Assembly (NCBI GenBank): GCA_026986305.1
Contig: JALSOU010000205.1
Span: 1-6,936, forward strand
Source: Thermoplasmata archaeon
GTDB lineage: Archaea > Thermoplasmatota > Thermoplasmata > WALJ01
Length of the DNA stretch: 6,936 bases
Reading direction: 5' to 3'
The notes beneath the pieces were generated by a model. The model did not search any database, had not been told where the DNA came from, and was given only the letters and a program-made list of their open reading frames with translations. The position numbers and the translations under genes are program-made. Shown piece by piece: positions 1-5,728 of the stretch (its first letter is position 1; each line of letters starts with the position of its first letter).

Positions 1-203
1 AACATGACTCCGAGCCCTTCAAGGGTGGCCTGAATCATATCAGCGAACTCTATGGCATCCTCCACATTTGCGTGGTTCGGCCACTCATACACCATGTCAT
101 AAGGCCCAGCTATGGGTTTAAACCCAAGCCTCATGAGTTCATCCACTATCTCTGACGGTCTGCCGCCTTCGCTGTTGAAGTATATGGTTATGTAGGTCTT
201 CAT
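1..203 (-). CDS. Small conserved-looking hypothetical protein, N-terminal 67 residues (gene runs off the window)
   Basis: An open frame reads leftwards from ATG at 203 to the window edge without a stop, giving 67 residues that begin MKTYITIYFN. The pattern is strand (2-9), helix (about 16-26, PSEIVDELMRLGF), strand (about 36-40, YDMVYEW follows), then a long helix from about 47 (NVEDAIEFADMIQATLEGLGV). This beta-alpha-beta-alpha order suggests a small ferredoxin-like alpha/beta fold, but I cannot name a family or function. There are no membrane segments, signal peptide or metal motifs. ATG at 203 is chosen because no other in-frame ATG lies close upstream and because a TATA-like box lies about 32 bases upstream, which would give a very short or absent leader. 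It follows the membrane-protein gene by 63 bases on the same strand, so it may also receive read-through transcription from that operon. Confidence 0.72.
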   Translation of the reverse strand, partial: MKTYITIYFNSEGGRPSEIVDELMRLGFKPIAGPYDMVYEWPNHANVEDAIEFADMIQATLEGLGVM

Positions 204-229
204 GTTCTCATATGGACTAGCGCATACTC

Positions 230-245
230 CGATAAATAAGTATCG
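230..245 (-). promoter_or_regulatory. TATA-like box inside a small inverted repeat, upstream of the partial gene
   Basis: On the minus strand the sequence CTTATTTAT (233-241) fits a loose archaeal TATA box. Its centre is about 32 bases from the ATG at 203, which predicts transcription starting only a few bases before the start codon. The box lies within an inverted repeat: CGATA at 230-234 and TATCG at 241-245, separated by six bases. The repeat could be a regulator site or chance. No run of T on the minus strand follows the stop codon of the preceding gene, so a terminator is not obvious here. Confidence 0.4.
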
Positions 246-266
246 ATTACTGCTCTATCATTCACC

Positions 267-2336
267 CTATTCTATAAAGTGGAAGTCTCTTTTCAGGATT
301 TCTATGTCTCTTTTTTCAAAGACCGCTGGACTTATCGGTATCAGGGCTATCACCTGAGTTGTAGCAAGGCGGTCCTGAAGTATCCAGAAAAGGTTGAGGA
401 GAGCCTCGAAACCATGCATCTTCAGAAGATACTCCGCTCCGTCCATCACCACGACGCCTTCCTGATGCTTCTCTATAAAACTAAATACCTCTCTCTTTAT
501 GTTTTCCAGATGTGGATAGAGAGTGTGCTCTGATTCAGAAGTTGTGAGCCATTTTAGAGTAAATTTATCTGAAAGAGAGTACTTTCTTCTCAATATATGG
601 GGATTTACCCTTGAAATTACAAGAACCGATGAGCCCTCCCCTTCAAGGGATTTTGCCATTTTCATAACTCTTTCTCTCGGATTAGGTGTTGCCACAAAGT
701 TCAGTTCTCCTTTCCATGTCATAACCACAGAGTAAAATTCCTCCCCATAATCCTCAAAGGCCTTTTTTAGGGTGTTTCTGAATTCACTCGGGTCCATTAT
801 CCCTGAATCTGAAAGCCTCCCCTCAAGAGCCTTTATCACAAGGGAAAATCTTTCTTTATCGATATCCTGCTCCAGATCCAAGCATATCCTTTTCTCCTCC
901 ATGTAAGCCCTTAGAAAGCCGTCTCTTTCCAGACTTTTTATGATGTTGAGAAAGTTCTTTGTATCTGCTTTCGATTCTCTGTATATTAGATTTATTACCT
1001 CTTCCAGTCTCAGCGCAACTATGGGCTTTATATCCCATAGAGGTGGAGTTTTGGAGTGTGTTACACCCCCTTTATTAAGATATTTCTCGCATATGGGCGC
1101 CACCACGACTCCGCCCTCTTCGATGGCCCTGAAAAGCAGTCTGTAATACCTTATCATCTCTTTCCTTCTTCTGCACGGGAAACTCATCACTTTACTCAAA
1201 GTTTCAGAATAGATTACTATTCCAGCCAGAGTTTTTGGAAATACCGCCATATTTTCTATGTCTTCTATGCTTCTGAAAAAAGAGTTTTCTATTCGATAAC
1301 CATCTTCAAACACATGTATATAAAGGACTGCTCCCTTTTCATCATCGAAATATCTAAAAATTTTTTCGTCATAAGAAAATATTATGGCTTTGTAGCCATT
1401 TTTTATCAATTTTTTCACAAAATAGATGGCTTTTTGCCTCTCTTTGAGCGGATAAATACTTATTTTTCCCTCCATTCTCTTTTTGATAGGTTGTATTTTT
1501 TCCATCTCTGAAAAGACCTGTTTTATATTATAAGCATAATATACAAGACTGAATGAGAGCAAAAATGTTAAAATTCCTGAAAAACTTATATAGTGCATGC
1601 CAAGGATGTAATTTATTATTACTGCGTTTGTAAGAGCTATGAGTATTATAAAGAATAATATTATATATAATTTTAAATAATATTTTTTTATGGCAATGTT
1701 TCTTATGTTTGAATACTGTATCGCTCCAAAAAATAGTATGAATAGATTCACAGCCATCATAAATTCCTTTGCATAGGGGATGAAGTGCCCAAAACCAGCC
1801 TTTGTAAGCTCGAGTTCGTAGTATATTCCATTGAATTTTGTGATGTTTTTTGGATATCCATATATGAAAATATTAGTAAAATATAAGATTGTAATAAACA
1901 CAGGAAATGCTAAGTACAGCCCATGTATTGCTATAAGAGACAGCTTTCTTTCAAATATATTCTGGGGTTCTAACATGGTAAAACTGAGGACGAAAACCAT
2001 TATAGAAGATATAAAAAATATATAAAATCCAGCGAAAATCATTGCACAGCTCAGCCATTCACAAAGCCATATACCTAACAGAGATATGGAAGAAAGGAGA
2101 GAAAAAATAGTTACGAAAAAAGAGAATCTCCATACGGAGTCCCTTAAAACATTCATCATTCTTTTTTCTTCTTCTTTTATAATAAATATAAGTATTGCAA
2201 TATTGAATGAAATGGATATGCATGGCAGTACGAGCATCAGATTAAATTTTATATTGAGCACTATAAATGACATCAGGACTGCTAAACCGGCCGCAATTAA
2301 TGCCAAATCCACCCACATTTCCGATCTTTTTTTCAT
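267..2336 (-). CDS. Eight-helix membrane protein with HisKA_7TM-like sensor region and C-terminal DUF835 domain
   Basis: A 689-residue membrane protein, probably a signal receptor. Predicted helices lie at about 9-28, 31-53, 69-91, 97-121, 132-158, 191-208, 220-244 and 249-270. Lys/Arg-rich loops at 54-70, 123-131 and 209-220, and the basic stretch after 270, all fall on one side, so both ends should be cytoplasmic and the 32-residue loop 159-190 (YGYPKN, later GFGHFIPY) should face outside. This loop and the helices after it resemble the N-terminal 7TM region of archaeal histidine kinases (HisKA_7TM), but no kinase domain follows. About 300-420 is an alpha/beta region of unknown family, and about 440-488 has a winged-helix-like pattern. 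About 557-684 matches DUF835: VLVISRVNP, PHLENIKREV, GVVVMDGAEYLL, LIPISP. It is the last gene of the RHH-ATPase operon, starting 5 bases after the ATPase stop with only a weak AAAGG upstream. The first 840 coding bases are visibly AT-rich, as expected for membrane helices. The membrane and DUF835 calls are firm; the ligand and output are unknown. Confidence 0.9.
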   Translation of the reverse strand: MKKRSEMWVDLALIAAGLAVLMSFIVLNIKFNLMLVLPCISISFNIAILIFIIKEEEKRMMNVLRDSVWRFSFFVTIFSLLSSISLLGIWLCEWLSCAMIFAGFYIFFISSIMVFVLSFTMLEPQNIFERKLSLIAIHGLYLAFPVFITILYFTNIFIYGYPKNITKFNGIYYELELTKAGFGHFIPYAKEFMMAVNLFILFFGAIQYSNIRNIAIKKYYLKLYIILFFIILIALTNAVIINYILGMHYISFSGILTFLLSFSLVYYAYNIKQVFSEMEKIQPIKKRMEGKISIYPLKERQKAIYFVKKLIKNGYKAIIFSYDEKIFRYFDDEKGAVLYIHVFEDGYRIENSFFRSIEDIENMAVFPKTLAGIVIYSETLSKVMSFPCRRRKEMIRYYRLLFRAIEEGGVVVAPICEKYLNKGGVTHSKTPPLWDIKPIVALRLEEVINLIYRESKADTKNFLNIIKSLERDGFLRAYMEEKRICLDLEQDIDKERFSLVIKALEGRLSDSGIMDPSEFRNTLKKAFEDYGEEFYSVVMTWKGELNFVATPNPRERVMKMAKSLEGEGSSVLVISRVNPHILRRKYSLSDKFTLKWLTTSESEHTLYPHLENIKREVFSFIEKHQEGVVVMDGAEYLLKMHGFEALLNLFWILQDRLATTQVIALIPISPAVFEKRDIEILKRDFHFIE

Positions 2337-2341
2337 ATTTT

Positions 2342-3082
2342 TCAGCCTTTAATGTTTTTTAAACCTATAAGCGGCTCTGTTATCTCTATGCCGTCCTCCG
2401 TTATCTCCAACATGTATGGGGCCATGTTATGGGCCGTTCCCCTCATCTTTCTTACCATCAGATATCTTCTGGGTAGCTGAGAACTGGATCTCTCTATGCC
2501 AACCTCTATTATCCCATCCACCATGAAATACTCAGGAATGAGCTCTTCAGGGTCACCTTCAACTATTATAAATGAGGTTATCTTCTTATTTCTTAACCTC
2601 TGGAAGAAGTCCTGCATCCTGTACCTCATCATTCTTTCGTCCATGACAAAGAGATTCTTAAAAGAGTTCAAAGAGTCTAAAGCCATGATTTTCATCTGGC
2701 CTTCCACATTTGTTGAAGAGTAGAGGCCCAAAGACCGTGAAATCTCCTTGATTATCAATCTGAAATAGCTTTCATCAGGAACAAAATCCTCTTTTTCCGG
2801 TAAGATCTCCTGCTCGAAAGAAGCTATATCCTTTATGAAATACTGATTATTTGGAACTGCTATACCGATAGACGCCATGTTCCTTCTGTGGCTTTCTTCG
2901 CTCTCCTCTATCGTTATGTACATGGCCTTTTCATCTCCATGTTTCCATAGATAAGATGAAATTATGGCATGTGTTATGGAAGACTTCAGTGTACCGGGTT
3001 TTCCAACTACCATAACCACAGAACCTTCTGGAGGCTCTGTGCGGAATATCCTATCCAAACCTTTAAGAGAATCTCTGAACAT
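2342..3082 (-). CDS. KaiC/GvpD/RAD55-type RecA-superfamily ATPase, single domain
   Basis: A 246-residue soluble protein made of one KaiC-like RecA fold. The Walker A motif GKPGTLKS is at 27-34, after the strand SVVMVV. The strand MYITIEES carries two adjacent glutamates (59-60), the position of the catalytic pair in KaiC-family ATPases. The Walker B strand IMALDS is at 132-137 with Asp136, and the C-terminal signature KMRGTAHNMAP (212-222) followed by LEITEDGIEI is typical of KaiC-family domains. The usual second glycine of the P-loop is a leucine (residue 32), although Lys33 and Ser34 are kept. The ATG at 3082 directly follows the TAG of the RHH gene (no gap), and GGAGAGG at 3089-3095 is a good ribosome site six bases upstream. 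By family and context it is likely an ATP-dependent switch between the membrane DUF835 protein and the DNA-binding protein encoded beside it. That role is inference. RadA and RadB are ruled out by the missing DNA-repair-specific regions and the KaiC-type C-terminus. Confidence 0.9.
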   Translation of the reverse strand: MFRDSLKGLDRIFRTEPPEGSVVMVVGKPGTLKSSITHAIISSYLWKHGDEKAMYITIEESEESHRRNMASIGIAVPNNQYFIKDIASFEQEILPEKEDFVPDESYFRLIIKEISRSLGLYSSTNVEGQMKIMALDSLNSFKNLFVMDERMMRYRMQDFFQRLRNKKITSFIIVEGDPEELIPEYFMVDGIIEVGIERSSSQLPRRYLMVRKMRGTAHNMAPYMLEITEDGIEITEPLIGLKNIKG

Positions 3083-3529
3083 CTATGCCCTCTCCTTCAC
3101 TTTTTTCAAAGCCTCTATGCATTCTTTTTTGCTTACAGAGGATATGTATGTTATTCCATTGCAGAGAGATTCCAAACAATCTTTTGTAATTATGTGCTCT
3201 GTTATTTTCTTCGGATTTATTCCCCTTTTTTCGCACTTGTTCCTGAAAAGAAGGATTGCCGCCTCTCTGGAGAGGAATCTTTCCATCTCCTTTATTATCT
3301 TCAATGCCAGTGTATTATCCATAAAATCGTTGTTTTCAGCATCTTTTTTCTCTTCTTCCCTCATGAGCTTTTCTTCCAGAGCCTCAGAGATTATCTCCTT
3401 CAGAGTCACATCTTTTTCCACTGCAAGAGCCTTTGCCCGCTTATAAAGCGACTCCTCAAGTTCAATCGTTGTTCTCCTCTTTTTTATTCCTGTCAATGTC
3501 ACACCCACAATTCCACATGCCTTTGGCAT
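3083..3529 (-). CDS. Ribbon-helix-helix (CopG/Arc-type) DNA-binding protein with an unassigned C-terminal region
   Basis: A 148-residue protein, first gene of the operon. Residues 17-56 fit a ribbon-helix-helix domain: a basic beta strand KRRTTIEL, a first helix EESLYKRAKALAVEK, a turn at DVT, and a second helix LKEIISEALEEKL. Such proteins bind DNA as dimers through the paired strands. A charged linker (57-70) leads to a helical region without a family I can name, which carries four cysteines (99, 118, 123, 137) and may sense or bind a partner. The ATG at 3529 gives an odd 16-residue head before the domain and lies inside a palindrome that looks like an operator. In-frame GTG at 3508 and TTG at 3496 (with GGTG at 3502-3505 before it) are plausible alternatives. 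Tandem palindromes at its own promoter suggest autoregulation. The RHH call is reasonably firm; the start is uncertain. Confidence 0.8.
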   Translation of the reverse strand: MPKACGIVGVTLTGIKKRRTTIELEESLYKRAKALAVEKDVTLKEIISEALEEKLMREEEKKDAENNDFMDNTLALKIIKEMERFLSREAAILLFRNKCEKRGINPKKITEHIITKDCLESLCNGITYISSVSKKECIEALKKVKERA

Positions 3530-3545
3530 ATTTATGCTTTTGCAT
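3517..3545 (-). promoter_or_regulatory. Tandem palindromes, probable operator of the RHH operon
   Basis: Two similar perfect dyads stand side by side. On the minus strand they read ATGCAAAAGCAT (3545-3534), then AAAT, then ATGCCAAAGGCAT (3529-3517). Both have the form ATGC(C)-A-run-(G)GCAT and their centres are about 16.5 bases apart. They flank and partly cover the TATA-like box, so a protein bound here would block TBP. Tandem short palindromes at the promoter of an RHH gene are the usual layout for autorepression in this family. Assignment of the RHH protein to the site is inference. Confidence 0.6.
3527..3538 (-). promoter_or_regulatory. TATA-like box of the RHH/ATPase/membrane-protein operon
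   Basis: On the minus strand GCATAAATATGC contains CATAAATA, close to an archaeal TATA box. Counting about 25 bases downstream of its centre puts the transcription start near 3508, which is inside the ORF called from ATG 3529 and coincides with an in-frame GTG. A weaker AT-rich candidate upstream (TGTAAATG, around 3550-3543) would allow use of the ATG at 3529. Confidence 0.45.
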
Positions 3546-3573
3546 TTACATAGCGCTCCAAAAATCCCAGTAG

Positions 3574-3587
3574 AAAAACCTTTATCA
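3574..3587 (+). promoter_or_regulatory. BRE/TATA promoter of the por operon
   Basis: The purine-rich stretch AAAAACC followed by TTTATCA fits an archaeal BRE plus TATA box. The predicted transcription start is near 3608, about 14 bases before the ATG at 3622, so the leader would contain little more than the ribosome site. The promoter stands about 40 bases from the tandem palindromes serving the divergent operon. Confidence 0.55.
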
Positions 3588-3610
3588 TGTGTGGCAATCT
3601 CCCAGCAAAA

Positions 3611-3616
3611 GGAGGT
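3611..3616 (+). promoter_or_regulatory. Strong Shine-Dalgarno site that sets the por gamma-delta start
   Basis: GGAGGT lies five bases before the ATG at 3622. It decides the start in favour of 3622 over an in-frame ATG at 3589, which has no ribosome site, sits within a few bases of the TATA box, and would add eleven residues absent from the family's usual N-terminus ([13 protein letters not shown]). Confidence 0.8.
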
Positions 3617-3621
3617 ACTCT

Positions 3622-4539
3622 ATGTACGAAGTGAGATTTCACGGAAGAGGCGGTCAGGGAGCCGTTATGGCTGCTCAGGCCCTCGCAGATGCCGCATTCA
3701 TAGAGGGAAACTACGCAGTGGCATTCCCTTTCTTCGGAGCTGAGAGAAGGGGAGCTCCGGTTCTGGCATTTGCAAGGGTTGATAAGGGCAAGATATATGA
3801 AAAAACGCAGGTGTATGAGCCGGATTATGTGGTGGTTCTGGACGATAAGCTCCCTCAGCTGGTGGATGTGACAAAAGGGCTTAAAGAGGGAGGAATGGCC
3901 ATAATAAACACCCCACTGAAACCTGAGGAGGTTGAGCTTGGAAAAGAGGTAAAGACAGCCACAGTGGATGCAACATCCGTGGCTCTTGAAGTTCTGGGAA
4001 CCCCCATAACAAACAGCGCCATTCTGGGTGCTTTCGCAAAGGCAACCGGCGTTGTCTCTATAGAATCAATAGAGAAGGGGATAATGGACATATTCGGTGC
4101 AAGGCTGGGAGAAAAACTGGCTGAAAAGAACGCCAGAGCTGCGAGGGTGGCCTATGAGCGCACACAGGTTGGCACATGCAAGGGAACCCTGAAATACCCT
4201 GAAGAAAAGAAGTGGCTTCCGACAGTGCAGGAGTTTCCAACAGGTGGCGCTCTCGGTCTTGAAGTCAAAACAGATGCAGGCCTCGTAGGTCTGGGAAGCT
4301 TTGTTGAGAACAAAACCGGCTCGTGGAGAACCTTCATGCCTGTTGTTGACAACAGCAAGTGCGCTAACTGCAAGCTCTGCTGGTTCTACTGCCCAGAAGG
4401 AGCCATAGAGATGCTTATGAACATGCCTGAAAACGAGGGAAAGAACATCAAGGGCATAGTGATAGACTACGACTACTGCAAGGGATGCGGAATATGTGCG
4501 AACGAATGCCCGACAAAAGCCATTACTATGGAGAGGTGA
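3622..4539 (+). CDS. porG: 2-oxoacid:ferredoxin oxidoreductase (pyruvate/2-ketoisovalerate type), gamma-delta fusion subunit
   Basis: A 305-residue fusion of two subunits that are separate in many archaea. Residues 1 to about 185 are the gamma domain, opening with the hallmark [10 protein letters not shown] (6-15) and followed by [13 protein letters not shown]. Residues from about 200 are the delta, ferredoxin-like domain. It has two CxxCxxCxxxC[P] sets: C247, C250, C253, C257 and C286, C289, C292, C296, each able to hold a [4Fe-4S] cluster. The enzyme oxidises a 2-oxoacid with CoA to acyl-CoA and CO2 and reduces ferredoxin in the cytoplasm; this subunit carries electrons from the beta-subunit cluster to ferredoxin. 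No frameshift or missing cysteine is seen. It is the first gene of the gamma-delta/alpha/beta operon and its TGA is followed four bases later by the alpha ATG. Pyruvate is the likeliest substrate, but branched-chain 2-oxoacids are not excluded. Confidence 0.93.
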   Translation: MYEVRFHGRGGQGAVMAAQALADAAFIEGNYAVAFPFFGAERRGAPVLAFARVDKGKIYEKTQVYEPDYVVVLDDKLPQLVDVTKGLKEGGMAIINTPLKPEEVELGKEVKTATVDATSVALEVLGTPITNSAILGAFAKATGVVSIESIEKGIMDIFGARLGEKLAEKNARAARVAYERTQVGTCKGTLKYPEEKKWLPTVQEFPTGGALGLEVKTDAGLVGLGSFVENKTGSWRTFMPVVDNSKCANCKLCWFYCPEGAIEMLMNMPENEGKNIKGIVIDYDYCKGCGICANECPTKAITMER

Positions 4540-4540
4540 T
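4533..4540 (+). promoter_or_regulatory. Shine-Dalgarno site overlapping the gamma-delta stop, sets the alpha start
   Basis: GAGGTGAT pairs with the 3' end expected of archaeal 16S rRNA and contains the TGA stop of the preceding gene. It is three bases from the ATG at 4544, which favours that start over the in-frame ATG at 4496 inside the ferredoxin-domain coding sequence. Confidence 0.75.
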
Positions 4541-4543
4541 TTT

Positions 4544-5728
4544 ATGGTTGAAAGAAGACTGGTTAGTGGAAATTACGCAGCAGCCTATGGAGCGCTCCGC
4601 GCAAGGGTTCAGTTTGTAGCCGCTTATCCCATAACTCCTCAGACATTCATAGTTGAGCACATATCAGAATTCGTCAACGACGGGATAATGGATGCTGAGT
4701 TCATGAGGGTTGAAAGCGAGCACAGCGCCATAAGCGCTACTGTCTCCGCAGAGGCCACAGGAGCAAGGTCTTTCACAGCAACAGCATCACAGGGCCTTGC
4801 CCTTATGCACGAAATCCTAGCCATACCTGCTCCGCTAAGGCTTCCGATAGTGATGCCTGTGGTTAACAGGACCGTTGCTGCACCCATAGGAATATGGGCA
4901 GAGTACAACGATGTAATGCCCCAGAGAGACCTCGGATGGATGATGATGTTCGTTGAAGACAATCAGGAAGTCTTTGACATGATAATACAGGGATACAGGA
5001 TTGCGGAGGATAAGAGGGTCCTGCTCCCGTTCATGCCGAATCTGGATGCCTTCATACTCTCGCACACCTATGAGCCAGTTGAATTCCCTGATCAGGAGGA
5101 CATAGATGACTTCCTTCCGCCTTACAAAGCTGAGCACGCTCACCTCTGGCCTGATGATCCCATGGCTATAGGTGTTTTCACACCTCCTGAGTACATACAG
5201 GAGTTCAGATATCAGACAGAGCAGGCCATGCAGGCCGCAAAGAAGGTTATAAAAGAGGTGAACGACGAGTTCGCCAAGAAGTTCGGAAGGGACTATCACG
5301 GACTCATAGAGGAGTTCATGACAGATGACGCTGAAGCCGTTCTCATAACTCTGGGAACTGTGACATCAACGGCGAGAAAAGTGGTCATGGACATGAGAAA
5401 AGAGGGGAAGAAGGTAGGTCTGGTGAAGCTGAGATTCCTCAGGCCCTTCCCCAAGGATGAGCTGAGAAAGATAGCTGAGAAAGTGGATGCCATAGGTGTC
5501 TATGACAAGTCCATATCATACAGCGCAGGGGGTCCGGCCTTTGTTGAGGTGAGGAATGCGCTCTACGGCATGGAAAAACCGGTCATAGGCTATCTGGCAG
5601 GATTAGGAGGAAGAGATGTGAGATACTCAGATGTGAGGCTGATGTTTGAGAAGACACTTGAGGCTGCAAAGAGCGGAAAGGCTGAGAAAGAGCTTGTATG
5701 GATAGGAACGAGGGGGGTGCAGCCATGA
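4544..5728 (+). CDS. porA: 2-oxoacid:ferredoxin oxidoreductase (pyruvate/2-ketoisovalerate type), alpha subunit
   Basis: A 394-residue alpha subunit of normal length. The pyrimidine-domain part contains YPITPQT (28-34), VESEHSA (56-62) and TATASQGLALMHE (78-90). Glu59 is the likely TPP-contacting glutamate, and Thr31 and Arg109 (NRTVAAP) line up, by my alignment from memory of the Desulfovibrio enzyme, with residues that hold the pyruvate carboxylate. FILSHTYEPVEFPDQ (170-184) and the transketolase-C-like RFLRPFP (297-303) with AGLGGRDV (352-359) complete the family pattern. With beta it forms the active site that decarboxylates the 2-oxoacid on TPP. Its N-terminus (SGNYAAAY, YPITPQT) recalls 2-ketoisovalerate enzymes while the following stretch (ISEF, DAEFMRVESEHSAISA) recalls pyruvate enzymes, so the substrate is not settled. 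Its TGA overlaps the beta ATG as ATGA, implying translational coupling. Confidence 0.93.
   Translation: MVERRLVSGNYAAAYGALRARVQFVAAYPITPQTFIVEHISEFVNDGIMDAEFMRVESEHSAISATVSAEATGARSFTATASQGLALMHEILAIPAPLRLPIVMPVVNRTVAAPIGIWAEYNDVMPQRDLGWMMMFVEDNQEVFDMIIQGYRIAEDKRVLLPFMPNLDAFILSHTYEPVEFPDQEDIDDFLPPYKAEHAHLWPDDPMAIGVFTPPEYIQEFRYQTEQAMQAAKKVIKEVNDEFAKKFGRDYHGLIEEFMTDDAEAVLITLGTVTSTARKVVMDMRKEGKKVGLVKLRFLRPFPKDELRKIAEKVDAIGVYDKSISYSAGGPAFVEVRNALYGMEKPVIGYLAGLGGRDVRYSDVRLMFEKTLEAAKSGKAEKELVWIGTRGVQP
5712..5719 (+). promoter_or_regulatory. Shine-Dalgarno site that sets the beta start
   Basis: GGGGGGTG near the end of the alpha gene lies five bases before the ATG at 5725. It favours that start over the in-frame ATG at 5698, which would overlap alpha by 31 bases and add nine residues untypical of beta subunits. 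Confidence 0.65.

Noticed and set aside
1500..2340. AT-rich stretch as a sign of horizontal transfer
   Set aside because: The composition change coincides with the membrane-helix part of the 689-residue protein, where Ile, Phe, Leu, Tyr and Lys codons explain it; the same gene is less AT-rich in its soluble half.
2086..2352. Plus-strand open frames across the AT-rich membrane-coding region and elsewhere opposite the minus-strand genes
   Set aside because: They are mirror frames of clear genes, have no ribosome sites or family motifs, and vanish once the real genes are accepted.
3597..3616. Hairpin ATCTCC/GGAGGT that would hide the por Shine-Dalgarno site
   Set aside because: Six pairs (one G-T) with an 8-base loop can form, but the TATA-like box predicts transcription starting near 3608, so the upstream arm would not be in the mRNA. 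It would matter only if the true start is upstream of 3597.
3589..3621. Longer por gamma-delta protein from ATG 3589
   Set aside because: It starts inside the promoter area, lacks a ribosome site, and the added residues (WQSPSKRR) are not family-like; GGAGGT before 3622 decides the start.
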